64,000 nt of DNA from Hippophae tibetana (lineage: Eukaryota; Streptophyta; Magnoliopsida; Rosales; Elaeagnaceae): positions 14,898,001-14,962,000 of the forward strand of contig CM072803.1 of assembly GCA_037013495.1 (NCBI GenBank). The letters run 5' to 3'. The stretch's first letter is position 1. Each line of letters opens with the position of its first letter. The translations under genes were made by a program, and so were the position numbers. The notes under the pieces are model-generated. The model had not been told where the DNA came from. It saw nothing but the letters and a program-made list of their open reading frames with translations, and ran no database searches. This document shows, one piece after another, positions 1 through 11,800 of this stretch.

Positions 1-1640
1 GAAGGTATTCATGAAATGAATTGGCATTGTCTATAGAACAGAATTTATCATTGTACATATGTCAGCTTGTGAAAGTAATTTGCCTTTCTAGCTATCCAAC
101 CTCGTTTTAATTTTTTCAAGGAAAGGACCAAATTCTACCTTTTTTTTTCCTATGAATGGATATCGAATGACCTAGGTATTTGATTGCATTGAGGAAGCTG
201 TTGATTTGCAAGTTCGTGGTAATAAGATCTTTGCAAGTTTGAGATGTATTATTAGAGAAGAAAATTATAGATTTTTGTAAATTTATACAATGTCTAGATC
301 AGTTACAATACTTGTTCAGGATGTCCTTTATAGCAATTGATTATGTGATATTTGCTATGAGAAACATGACAATGTCATTTGAATACAGAGGTGGGAGATG
401 GGAGGGGCTTCTCAAGCTACAAAAATTATGTATTATATGATTTTAAATTTCTACCTTCGAAAGAAGTCTTGTGAGGCATTCAAAAACTATGAGAAAAAGA
501 TAAGAAGAAATAGATTTTTCCTATATTAAGTCTTGTTGTGAACAGAAGTTACCAAAAAGGGAACTACTGATTAATAATGAGTAGGAAACAATAGAGATGC
601 ATTGATGGATAATATTTCAAACATTTAAAAAAAAATCGATGGAGTTCAGGATCCTTAGTAAAAAGTTCCATTCTACCATGTTATAGGCTTTTTTCATATT
701 TCATTTGATACCCAAAAATCCACATTTACCTCTTGTTTTCTTGGAAATGATCATGGTTGTTTCTTGAGCAATTAAAGTATACTTTGCAATCCATCTACCT
801 TATATGAAAGCTGCTTGATAGGGGAAAATGTGATTTTTCAAAAGATGTCTTAATTTTTTGACTAAGATGTAAGCAATAATCTTGTAATTCACATTGCATA
901 GATTGATGGGTTTAAAATCAGATACACTTTAGGGAATATTAACTTTGGATATTAACGTGATAAATGTGTGGTTCAGTTGGGTTGCATCATTCTTGTGATG
1001 AAAAAGTTTTGAATATAAAAAATAACATGATCCATTATAATAGGTTACCCTTTTTTTTGTAGAAGATAACATGAAATCCATCAAGTCTAGGGGCTTTCAG
1101 GGGATGCATATCCCACAAAGTTTCTTTTATTTTAGTTGGAGAAGGGATACTAACAATAAGAAGGTACTGTTTTTCAGAGATGATTGATGGAAATAAATCT
1201 TTAATTTCTAGATTAAGAGTTAGATGGGGTCAAGGGAATAATTGAGTATAGAAATCCAAAAAGGTTTTCCTAATCAATTTTCTATCCCCAATAGTCAGCA
1301 CATCATCAGTTTTGAGCAGAGGAATGTGGTTTGTTCTTCTCTTGACAATGATCGAAGTATGAAAAATCTTTGCATTTCTGTCCCCTTTATGTAGCCATAG
1401 TTTTCTTGATTTCTGTTTCCACGTAGTCTATTGTCTTTCAAGTTATTCATTAATTTGGTTCTATAGTAGCTTTTTCAGTTGAATTTGTTCAGTGTTTTGG
1501 CTACAAGATTGTATAAACCTTAGTTGTGATTTCAGACTTTTTAACTTCTCTTGAATGAACCCAAATTGGTTTCTATTCCAATAAGTGAGTTGTTTTGCAA
1601 GATTGGCCAAATTTTGTGTGAGATTGCATCCTTCATTATT
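1..1640 (-). pseudogene. LINE reverse transcriptase region, broken and cut by the window
   Basis: Typical LINE pieces are readable in order: W-GDRNAKIFH with a following RRTNHIPLL (about 1400-1320), a KAPRLDGFHVIFYK block (about 1100-1060; the usual form is SPGPDGF), NHTFITLISK (about 970-930), and YSNDIVMF (about 400-370) where active elements have FADD. The Asp pair is degraded to Asn-Asp and several stops interrupt the reading. The carboxyl part lies beyond position 1. Confidence 0.8.
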
Positions 1641-1699
1641 TGACATCTTCTTTCATTGATTTTGAATAAGTTCAGGAGAAGAATTGTCTCTAAACCACA

Positions 1700-2900
1700 T
1701 ATGTATGAATCTGAATGGTTGCTGTAGAAATGGCTCTTTAAATCCATTAAACTTCAGCAAAATAAGATTGTGATCTAAGGTGAAAGTTTGTAAGTTGATG
1801 ACTACAGATTTTGGGAAAAAGGATACCCGATTTAGGGAGATAATGGCTCGATCAATTCTTTGATAAACTATATCATTTTCTGATCTGTTATTGCTGTTAT
1901 AAATTAGCACTTGTGGAAGTAAAGATCGAGTCTAATTTTGGTTACATAAATTAATAATAATGGGTAACAGCAAAATAATAAGCAGTAAGAAAATAAATGA
2001 CACACAATAATTTAAGTGGTTCAATTTTTTAATGTGAAAAGTCTACTCCACTAACGATGACACACCGAAGAAAATCTACTAATAATCAAATGGAGATACA
2101 AACACTAATATTTTGAGAGCTTCACAAAATACATCAAAATATAAATTTATACGCACAAAAAATCAGTAATCAGACCCAGTAAATAAAATCAAAATTTTTG
2201 CTGGTTGATGGCTACTTTCTCTGCCAATTCATTCTTCACGCAGCTGCATAAACACCACCAATAGATAAGGAGGAGTAAGATGTGCAGCAGTTCTCTGTTC
2301 TTCTCCTATTCGTCAAGTCTGGTTCCTTTTCTTATTTTTTCCAGCAGCGGCTAGGAAGACAAAGGGTAATATATATGTATAATGGAAATGGTTTATTTGG
2401 TTAATGCAAATGGACTTGGGCCTGAAGTTTTGGGCCATTATTAACAATTGCACCAGATGAAACTAGATCCCCTAGTAATACCCAAGGATAATGAACATTT
2501 TGTAGCATATTAAACAGGGACAACTAGGTGCATATTTTGTCTTGATAATAAGGGGGATATACATACAACAAAGCATTATTTTTCATTAGCCAAAACAGGA
2601 CGGTAAATTTCACTTACAACAAAACTCTTTCCAGTGTGCATTAAGTTCAAATTAATATAAATTTTCCAAAACAGAATAAAACCACAACTCTTATTTGAGC
2701 AGGTAGTATAAAGACATTATCAAAACCTAAATATTGTTGTAGAGAATAGGAGGCAGCTGTGTCAATTTTTGTTTCCATTAATCAGACCACATCTAGTTTG
2801 TTCCTTTTTATCAAGTAATACAGTGCCCTTGGCTCGAGGTCTGACCTCGACCATTATAGCTAAGGACACTCATGGCTCCCTGGGGCAAGTTGAAAGTCAC
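1700..2900 (-). pseudogene. LINE endonuclease region, broken
   Basis: The amino end reads RALYYLIKRNKLDVV, then a stop, then LMETKID (about 2850-2760). This matches the start of plant LINE AP endonucleases, including the catalytic Glu of the ETK motif. A later segment PWVLLGD (about 2480-2510) corresponds to the usual WxxxGDFN motif, here with the Asn lost. The carboxyl end reads RIDRAIISLN and LDHNLILL (about 1870-1750), the His-bearing SDHxP region. Part of the domain between the GD motif and RIDRAI is missing around the 1939-2446 insertion. Confidence 0.75.
1939..2446. mobile_element. Solo-LTR-like insertion inside the LINE endonuclease
   Basis: This 508-bp block interrupts the LINE endonuclease. 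It begins TG and ends CA, and its two ends carry the inverted motif TTAATAATGG. It contains the sequence type (acacaataatttaagtgg...) seen in many plant LTRs and also in the LTRs at 26144 and 30055. No internal coding region is present, so it looks like a solo LTR or a miniature element. The flanking bases do not form a clean duplication, and some LINE sequence is missing at the site. The family is not assigned. Confidence 0.5.
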
Positions 2901-3869
2901 CTATTAGCTGTGTAATTTATGTCCTATCAACTGTTGAGACCTCTGCGTTAGCATTCATGTGCTCATTCAAGCAAATCAGACAATCAGAGTTTGAAATGGA
3001 TTGTCTGTTTTCACCATCCCCTACTGCAGTTTTTTTTTGGCACCTCTCAGTATGTACGTATTTTCTTTGCTTTTTACCATCGAGGAGCTGCAATTTTTCT
3101 TTCCAGAGTTAGATCGTATTTTTAAAACAGCGGTCCTAGTTCCTTTCTGCACAGGGATTGCACCTGCAAATGATTTAGAGTCTTCATGCATGGCATTATT
3201 ATTCTGTTCCTGAACTTGTGAGGTTCTAGTGATCGGAGTAGCTTGATGAAAATTCATGTGCCTGGAAAATTCTTTCCAATATTTGAATGCCAACATCCGG
3301 TGTTTCCATGAAAACCCCACTGTTTATCTCCTAGGTAACTGCGAATATAGCAGTAGTTTCAAAAATGAAGTTGTCTTATCCATGTCAAAGGGGATTTCCA
3401 AACCTACAGCCTACAATAACATCTTGAAATGCATGTTTATGTCTACAGTGGAACCACTATATTTAAAATACCAATTATTAAAAAAGGTAGTAAAATTGAT
3501 TGAATCCAGAATTTGGAACATTTGTATTATCTCTTGCGCTTCAGAATAAATTCTTCTTGCTTTTTCAGAAAATTTCTCATTCATGTTGATTGAGGCAGAA
3601 TAGGAGCACTCTCTTTGTTCAGTGTTAACTTTCAAGTTCAAGTGAGCAAGATAGCTCCAAGATTTTGTCTGGCACGAGAAGGTCCTGCAAAAGTTATGAG
3701 GTGTTGGATTGTTGCGATGTATAGCAATCTCAGAATTGTTAGATGTTCCATCCATATGCTAGAAGATATACATTGTGGATTGAGTTTCATAGCTAGCACG
3801 AAGCCATTCTCCATAAATTGAGACTAAGTTTGACTCATTAACTTAATAGTGTATGGCAGATTTGAGTTT

Positions 3870-3911
3870 ACATTCTTTGGTGAAATGGTGTAATACTCCA
3901 CAGTTGAAGCA
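3870..3911 (-). pseudogene. LINE ORF1 zinc knuckle
   Basis: Minus-strand codons read CFNCGVLHHFTKEC, a CX2CX4HX4C knuckle preceded by VEFKNESLPEF. This is the usual layout of zf-CCHC_4 after DUF4283 in plant LINE ORF1 proteins. ORF1 binds the element's RNA. A frame change lies just upstream, between the arm that reads RIKLNLHQPFLPGCKI and the knuckle, so ORF1 is not intact. Confidence 0.8.
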
Positions 3912-4131
3912 GAATTCAGGCAAACTTTCATTCTTGAATTCTACCCATAATTTAGACCCATTTGGGGAATTGGTAAGGAATGTTCCTAGGGATTTTACAG
4001 CCAGGCAAAAAAGGTTGATGTAGGTTAAGCTTTATCCTGAAACGCAGGTAATTTATTTTTTGACAATTGGATCCTCCTCTTTGTTTTTCACTTGAACGAA
4101 GGTGCATATGAGTTGAACAAATTTGTTAGCA

Positions 4132-4853
4132 GAATCACAGTTTCAATACGAATTAAATCAAACTCTAAACGGCAAAATAAAACATATTTTTCTTCTTTGT
4201 ATGAATCTTTTAAGAAATAAATAAATAGAGTTCAAAATAAAAATGTACAAAATCAACACAACTAATTTACGTGAAATTTTTTTTCCAGTATAAAAAGAAA
4301 AAAATCACGAGTGTAGAAAGAAAAGAATCACGACACTTCTCTACAAAACTTTTACTATCAAGAAAAAATTGTACAAAATTTTCTCTAGATAAAATTAGAG
4401 ACAAAAAACCAACAACATAATCAAGAATACAACTTCTTGAAAACTAACAATTATTTCAAGAAAATAGAGATATTTAACCCAATTTTATAATCACTGTTCA
4501 CGACCCAAAATTTCCCAAACTGGTGAGCCAAATCCAAATCCAAATCCCACCGTTCAGATTGAATATTATTGAGTCGTAAACCTTCTTGAAAACTTTCAGC
4601 TCAATCAAACCACAAACGACCTTCCATCAGAGCACTTGATGAAGACTTACTGGAGAAGAAAAAACTGCTCTCTTTTTCTGTTAGCTGCTTCACTTGTTAT
4701 TGCAGCTCTTATTCATTCTCTACCAACCCTAAATGGATTTATTAATGAAGTAATTGAATGGAAAAAATTACCCCTTCTTTTTCCATGGAACATGAAACGA
4801 TATGTTCTTTTTTGGGTTCATCCAAATAAAAGGGAAAACCCAACAAAATTTCC
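4132..4853 (-). mobile_element. Solo-LTR-like insertion in LINE ORF1 with 5-bp duplication
   Basis: This 722-bp block is flanked by TAGCA at 4127-4131 and 4854-4858. Removing it with one copy restores a continuous LINE ORF1 reading across the junction, so the boundaries are well supported. A 5-bp duplication fits an LTR element. Within it, the sequence around 4255-4330 (tttacgtgaaa, then two copies of aatcacga) resembles LTR and leader sequence of plant retrotransposons. There is no coding capacity beyond a chance plus-strand frame. It is a fossil, younger than the LINE it sits in. Confidence 0.55.
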
Positions 4854-6401
4854 TAGCATTAACAGGACGCATGCCTACAAAGTGAAGTCCATATGCTTGA
4901 ATCCAAAAACCTGCAGTAGTGAATTCAATTTCATTTGTTGTGAGGTTATGATTCTATTCCCTTAATACTAGCAAGAAGACATTGACATGCCACATGCGCT
5001 TATTCCAAACAGAATCACGCTTCTGAGTGGATGAAAATGTGAAAGCAAGCACATTGTTCCTATAATCTTTGATCACGAATGTTAGTTCTCCTTGAATGCT
5101 CCAAGCCTTGTGGACAACCATCATCACTTGATGCTTTTTAATGGTTATGTTGGTTAAGATTTTGCCCATCATCATTGTTGAAGATGTTCAAAGAGCTTCA
5201 ATAGTGTCCTATTCCAGTTCTAACTAGGAAGAGTGCAAATGAGGTCAAGGTTTGAGTAACTAAGTTACCTATTTCTTTGTCAGAAATGAACGTACCATTA
5301 GATTAGAGGAAGTTTTTTTAAGGATCGTAGCAAGTGAGAGCTTTTTTAGGAATGGTTTTTAGGTGGTAAAAAGTAATGAAACATTGAATCTCCAAGGTAT
5401 TACCGATCTTTTTTTACATTTGTAAGTTTTCAAAAAAAAATTAAAAATATATTCTTATTATTTTTTATTAAGAAAACTTAACTTTTTTCCAATTTTTTTT
5501 AAATTATTAAATAAATACTCACAATACATGAATAAGAACCCTTCTATTTAGCCCCAATCCAATTGTACAAGGATTTTTTTACTTGTCACTAACACATTTT
5601 TAAGTTGATTACCAACATCCCATTTTTAGTTTTTATCCATTTGTTTTATATTTAAATTATTTATATAATAAATGTGTCATAATTATTTAAAAAAATGAAT
5701 CATTTTTTTATTTTTTAAAATAATTTTACTTTTATAATATAAATATAAAATTAAATGTAAATTTATGTGATCATAATATTTTTCTTTTCAAATTTCATTA
5801 ATTTTTTTTATAACTATAATTGCTTTCAAGTTTGATTAATCAAGAAAGAAAAACTAAAGCTATAATCAAAAGGTCGAAATTAATAGAGTTTTTCATAAAT
5901 AACGATGATATATCTGTTATTTTTTTCATATATTTTATATTGTTTGATATTAAATATGTAACGAACATACGATCTAATAAGTACATGTACCCCACTAAGT
6001 TATAACGAGTTTATAGGATTTACTTAACAATGTTATGTGCCCAACGAGCTTGGTAAAATGTACAACCCAGTCGACCAAAGTACCTCCCGATGTGATCACA
6101 ATCCTCCTTCTCCATGAGCAACCCAAGAGTTTAGGAACCTAAAATGACCTGTATGTAACGACCTAATTATGTAACGTTTATAATGATCTGCTTTATGTTT
6201 AAATTACTTTGTGTGCAATTTTATCACACGTGTAACGGTATACTTAGGTCACTTAATACATACTATGCTATATATATAGGATGTTATACTTATATATACC
6301 TATTAAATGAGAAGAATACATGATCTATTTATTTGTTTATATTTTCATTTCTTTTTAAAAATCACTAGAATTTGTAAGGAGAGAATTCTCTCTAAACACA
6401 G

Positions 6402-6433
<32 letters not shown>
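6402..6433. repeat. (CA)n(TA)n microsatellite
   Basis: A run of CA dinucleotides passes directly into about eleven TA dinucleotides. It is a simple repeat in non-coding DNA and would be length-variable between individuals. Confidence 0.9.
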
Positions 6434-6747
6434 TAACAAATTTTTTTTTATTATTTTAGAAGCATTTGAAAATGTTTTACTTTATATTAATAGATTAATA
6501 CAATAATTTTTTTTAAAAGTATAAATATTTAATAATTGATTATAAATGACTCTGGCTAATAAAATCCTAATTAAGGTTCGTAGCCATTTTTGCCCTAGTA
6601 ATACCATTAAATGGCTTGTACTTAATTTGCATCAACGTTGTTATGAAAAGAAAAAAAGAAAAAATTGCCTCGTAGCAATGACTCCATTATCCCTACATTT
6701 ATCGATATGTCAAGCTTAATTGATTTATTAATATTAAAAATAAACCT

Positions 6748-6824
6748 TTATATTTGAAAAACTTTTTTTAATAAACTTTTTTATATTTGAAAAACTTTTT
6801 TTAATAAACTTTTTTATATTCGAA
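6748..6824. repeat. 33-bp tandem repeat, about 2.3 copies
   Basis: The unit starts TTATATTTGAAAAAC and recurs at 6748, 6781 and 6814, giving an exact 33-bp period. The copies are nearly identical, which points to a recent duplication by slippage. Confidence 0.85.
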
Positions 6825-7743
6825 ATCCTTGCTTCTTCTTTTTTTTCTTTTTCTTCTTCTGCTCGTTTAAATTTCTTCTGTAGATCAAAAAACCAATCAT
6901 ATGCCGATGTCCTATATACATTAAAGATTAAACCCTCAGCGTCTTATAAATCAGTTCATATGAGTACGTAAAATTACCCTTTCTGCGGCCTCTGTTCATT
7001 GACTCTTAGATTACTAGAAATTGCTTATTGCATCTTTGCCTTGATTGATTTCAAGGTGAATGGAGACGAAATCAATGTAATATACATAGAACCCTCCTCG
7101 GCATTTTCGGCGGCTATCAATGTAATATATATTCATAATTTATACTCAAATTTGTTTATATTTATATAGTTTTTTTTAATAAAATTTTTTATATTTAAAT
7201 CAAACAATTGTATGATTATATGATTTAATTATTAAATTTTAAAGAATTTATGTTTACTGAACTTATATATTTTTTATTTTAAATTTATTAATTGATTTGA
7301 TTTAATTCATATATGTTTTGAATTATCTAATAAAAATTATTTATTATTAAATTCATTCTAAAACACACACAGACATTTATGTTTTTAATGTTAATCATTT
7401 TACAGTTAAGTTGTGAACGTATCTAATTAGTGGTTTTAGAACGTTGGTTTGGAAATCACTCACGCTAATAATAGAAACTGTTTAATTTAATTTTCCAAAA
7501 TTTAGATTTACAATCAAATTTACTAAAAAATTTGGCTCCTTTAATTTGATAACTATTACATATTTTCTAGGAATAAAATATTCATCAAACCTTAAAATGT
7601 TCATTTATTCTTTTGTAATTAACAAACATTCAAACTTTTCCCCTCTTTATTTCATTATGATTTCTTACCATGAAAGTAGAACTAGAATGTAGAATTTTAG
7701 TTTTTTCAATTAATTGTTGATTCAGTGTTCATACATGTGTCTT

Positions 7744-8440
7744 ATGTTGCTTAGGAAGCTAAGTAGTGATGTGATTATAAAGGGTATGAACTCTCTAAAT
7801 GGCATGATGTGCGTTTTTTGAGGTTTTTCCCTGCTAGCAAAATCATGAGATCCAGTTGAACTGTTAAGTCATGGCTATGGGTCCTTAAACTTGTAGTTAT
7901 GGACCAAAATGAACAATCTCGTGCCAAATGCAGTAGATCCATGTTGTAAGCGAACAGAATAATCGCCATGCATCAATTGGTATTAGAGTCATGACTCTAT
8001 CGAGCTATGTAGGCTTACGTTCTTACAAGGATGTAAGACACCCTAAGTAGGGGTGTATGATGCAGTGTGCTTATAAGGAGTGAGCACTCTCTAAGTAGGG
8101 GTGTATGATGCAGTATGCTTATAAGAGATGAACACTCTCTAAGTAGGGGGTGTATGATGCAGAGTTATGACCATATTAGGCTATGTGGGATTGCGTTTTT
8201 ATGAGGATGTAATACTCCCTAAGTAGAGGTGTATGTTGCAAAGTAGTGATATACTTATAAGGGCTAACACTTTCTAAATGGCATGATGCATTTTGGGGCT
8301 TCTCTCTAGAAGCAAAGCAGTGAGGTCTCGTAGAACTGTCAAGTCATAGTCGTAGGGCCGTTGAACTTGCAGTTATGAACCAAAGAAAACAATATCGATA
8401 TAAACGGATGGATTAACCGTTCTATATCAGTTGGTATCAG
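7744..8440 (+). mobile_element. Decayed short LTR-type repeat pair with primer-site-like motifs
   Basis: Two related blocks (7744-7977 and 8231-8431) share a beginning like aagtagtgat, a middle like ctctctaaatggcatgatg, and an end directly followed by a methionine-tRNA primer-site-like motif (TGGTATTAG at 7978, TGGTATCAG at 8432). Between them lies a 48-bp tandem array. The layout suggests a small non-autonomous LTR element (TRIM or LARD type) rearranged by recombination. A third related block lies inverted at 37564-37784, so this is a dispersed family. No coding sequence is present. Confidence 0.55.
8043..8230 (+). repeat. 48-bp tandem units between the LTR-like blocks
   Basis: CTAAGTAGGGGTGTATGATG recurs at 8043, 8091 and 8139 (48-bp period), with a more diverged start at 8219 (80 bp later). 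Each unit also resembles the start of the flanking LTR-like blocks, so the array probably grew by unequal exchange between them. Confidence 0.8.
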
Positions 8441-8559
8441 TACTAGAAAAATGAATAAAGTGTATGTTTAGATAATAGCTTCCATGTATTTGTTTCATAA
8501 TACAAATACAATGACCTCTTGCCAAAGAGTGAGTTTGGATAGTCTAAACTTTGCTCATA

Positions 8560-11500
8560 TTTTTCTTATTTCATAAGTCCTTCCATATTATTAGTTTATT
8601 TGTGCTTTCTTCCTACATCAATTTTTTATTTAATAAATCATTTATTTGAATATCAAATTCATCTATATCTTGTTTAGTATAGATCATTTTTATCTTATTG
8701 AATATCAAATTCATTTATATCTTGTCTAGTATAGAAGAATATTGGATGTAAAATTTCATCCATACATCTCAAATTTCCAAAGAAATCTCATCTAAACCAA
8801 AAGATAAAAGACCATTCATGGTAACAGATGAAAAAAAGACTTTTTGCGATAGAAATCCCTATCAATTATGATATATTTGAAGAACAAACAAGGGTGTCAG
8901 AAAAGATTAAAGAATCTTGCATGAAGAAATAATTTAGATGTGACATGTGAGTTTTCATTGTATGCTAAAGATATGGAATCTTTATGTCAAGATGATCATA
9001 GTCCACTAAGTGTTGGTGTTGAAGAACTCTTAATACTATGAAAGCATAGTGGACCTAACAAAAAAGTGGCAGATAACCTTTGAATGACAACACTTTTATC
9101 CAACACATGCATAGAATCTGTCTGAACTAGACCAGTTGGATGGATTTGAGACCCATTGTAATTTGAAAATTTCACTCTATAAATAGAAGTCTCTAGCAAT
9201 GCACTAAAGGCATAAGCAAAAATAGAAAATCCTTCGTAATAGTTTCCTACAAGAAGAAATTGTTTCTTTGTAAAATATGACTCTATTATAATGTTAACTT
9301 TGTCTTCATAATAATAAGGTTAGTTTCTTTATCTTTATCCAAGTTCATTATTCTTATAATATTAGAGTTATATCTTCCAATTCTCATAGTATCCCACTAA
9401 ATATATATGTGTATTATCTTCATGCTTTGTTTAAAGTAACAATTAATATTCACTTAGGTAATCTTATACTGGTATCAAAGCCAGGTTCAATTGGTTATAC
9501 TATAACTGAACTAATTATATATATATATATATAGATAATACTAAATAATAAGAGCATAAGACTAATGAACAAGCATATTATATTGATAAGTTAAGCGGCT
9601 TAGCCAACCATAAGTATTACAAACAAAATATAAATATGTAAAATTGAAATATAGAAAATAAAAGAAAATACAAACTTACTTAACTGGTGCCTTGAGTGTG
9701 AAAGAGCTATGGGCAAATGTGAGTGATATTAACTGGTGCCTCTGAAATGAAATGAGCTTCCCTTTCATAACCAAGGTTTTAATGTTAGCAGATACTTGTA
9801 CTGTTTAATGAATAGTACCTTGTATGTTGCTTAATATTGTTAAAGATGTCGATATTGTTGTAAATAGTTCTTTATTGGCACTTTTATTGTTTGTCTTCTT
9901 CCGTCAACGCTACAATGACCTGCTACCATGAAATGGGATGTCTTACTTTATACTATCAAAAGAAAATGGAAAAATGGGATGTTCTATCCCATGAAATAGA
10001 AAGTCTTATAAAAAAGAAAATTTAAGTGATAACCCTAGAAAAAAAAGAAGAAATTTTTCTAAAAAGAAAAAAATATATTAGAAAAAAACTAAATCAAAAA
10101 TTACTTCAAATAAAAAATACAGATGTTAGATTTGTAATGAAGAAAATCATCATGCACACAAGTGTCCTAAAAAAGGAAAAAGTGCAAAAAAGATTATCAG
10201 AATTTTAAAAACAAATAAATTAGAGATTCTATAAAGAAAAAAAAATCTCTGATATAGAAGGAATAATATATGAAGTAGAAAATGAAGAAGAATCATCTGA
10301 AAAAGAAACTGAAATGATATTTATGATATAAGAACAATTAAGTTATACAATAAAAATAAAATACACTCCTACTAAAGAACTACAAAATATAAAATTAAAA
10401 GATGTGATTAGAGAAGAACTAACTTATACTAAAAACAACTTGAAGAAATATAACAAACCAAACAAAAGGTTAAAAAAAGAAGACATATACAAAAATGTTC
10501 AAATTTAAAATATTCTCAAGAAGAGTTTTTGAATAATTTATTGGAAACTCTAATGTTAAATGTACAGAAGATGGAATAGCTAAAATACAATTGTTTGATA
10601 AAAAGAAAATAGAAAGATGAAAAAAGAAATATCGATAAATCAAATACGTTCACACAAGAAATAATTTTATGATAAATTATTATATAATGAAAATAAATCA
10701 TAATTTCATATCTTTTACTTTAGATAAAGAATTTGTAGAAATTATACTTTTACAATAACATAAGTATAAGTGTAATAAAGAATTTGCGTTAATCAAGTGC
10801 AGTGATCGCATACTATCTATCAACCAATTAGAATAAACCCATTAGTTATATAAAGTTTTGGATTTTTTTTCGTGAAGATTCACTTATACTTTAGTTTAGA
10901 AGTCCTATATATTGTACTTTAAAATTACATGATCTTAATATTTTTATTCAAATTAAACCAATAATCTATACTAGACAAGATTTAGATAAATTTGATATTC
11001 AAATAAATGAATTATTAAATAAAAGATAACTAAAGAAACCAAAAATCAACATTCTAGTCCAACTTTCATGGTAAGAAACCATAAGGAAATAAATAAGGAA
11101 AAAACCAAAATGGTTATTAATTACAAAATATTAAACGAGCATTTAGAGTTTGAATGATATTTTATTCCTAGAAAAGATGTATTAGTTAATCAAATTAAAA
11201 TAGCCAAAAAAATTAGTAAATTTAATTATAAATCTAAATTTTGGTAAATTAAATTAACACATGAGTCAAAACCATTGACAATTTTTGATATATTAAGAGG
11301 CTATTATCAATTAAATGTAATACCTTTTGGATTAAATAAAACCTACAAGTTTATCAAAAATGGATAGATAACATCTTTAAAAATTTTAAAAAAATTGTGT
11401 TGTATATATCGATGACATTATTGTTTTCTCTAAAATCGTAGAAAAACACAAGAAACACTTCAAAATATTATCTAAAAAATCCAAAAATAAAGAATAATTT

Positions 11501-11800
11501 TATCTAGAAATAGAAAAAAAACATCTATTGAATTTTAGAAACAATTTTAAACAATAAGAAATAAAAGTTCAAGAATATATTATATCAAAAGTGAGAGAAT
11601 TGTTAGAAGAAATCAATAACAAAAAACAATTACAAGGATTGCTCTCAATTATGGAAAGAAGATTATAAAATTTTTATCTCAAAAATAAATTCCTCTTATC
11701 AATAAATTAAAGAAAAATACTAAACTCTCACTTAATGAAAAGAACAAACAAGTCCTAAAAAAATAAAAAAAATAGATAAAATATCTTTCATAAGTGTATT
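8560..11800 (+). mobile_element. Endogenous caulimovirid fossil I
   Basis: This is a pararetrovirus relic of the Caulimoviridae, mainly in plus orientation. Recognisable parts in order are a promoter and leader-like region with a TATA box (about 9178) and a methionine-tRNA primer-site-like motif (9470-9482), a coat-protein-type zinc-knuckle region (about 10100-10180), and a reverse transcriptase region (about 10950-11640). A short piece related to the segment near 10970 also occurs in inverted orientation at about 8610-8740, twice in a row. The copy is broken in many places and incomplete; the RNase H end is missing or beyond recognition. The genus is not assigned. These elements enter plant genomes without an integrase of their own, by illegitimate recombination. 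Confidence 0.7.
9178..9482 (+). promoter_or_regulatory. Relic viral promoter TATA box and tRNA-Met primer site
   Basis: TATAAATAG starts at 9178, and TGGTATCAAAGCC at 9470-9482 is close to the primer-site sequence TGGTATCAGAGCC shared by caulimovirids and many plant LTR elements. In known caulimovirids the full-length transcript starts shortly after the TATA box and the primer site lies downstream in the leader. The spacing here, about 290 bp, fits that order. Whether it is still active cannot be seen. Confidence 0.45.

Larger units (their letters stand above)
1..5350 (-). mobile_element. L1-type LINE, truncated by the window edge
   Basis: This is a non-LTR retrotransposon on the minus strand, and its 3' end lies outside the window. 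Reading from high to low coordinates, an ORF1 part (about 5350-2950) holds a DUF4283-like stretch and a CX2CX4HX4C zinc knuckle. An AP-type endonuclease follows (about 2900-1700), then a reverse transcriptase (about 1640-1). This order is that of plant L1 elements. The coding frames are broken in many places by stops and frame changes, so it is an old, inactive copy. Two LTR-like insertions interrupt it (1939-2446 and 4132-4853). Cutting the second one out between its two TAGCA repeats gives a continuous DUF4283 reading. The 5' limit near 5350 is approximate. Confidence 0.85.
5351..7740. other. A+T-rich intergenic stretch without a gene
   Basis: No coding frame, RNA gene or intact element is recognisable here. 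It holds a CA/TA microsatellite (6402-6433) and a 33-bp tandem repeat (6748-6824). The slightly less A+T-rich block at about 5970-6400 may be a decayed LTR, but no partner copy was found in the window. Confidence 0.6.

Noticed and set aside
4639-4965. 108-residue plus-strand frame with a hydrophobic N-terminal stretch
   Set aside because: It starts inside the 722-bp insertion and runs into antisense LINE ORF1 sequence, so it crosses an insertion boundary. No domain is recognisable.
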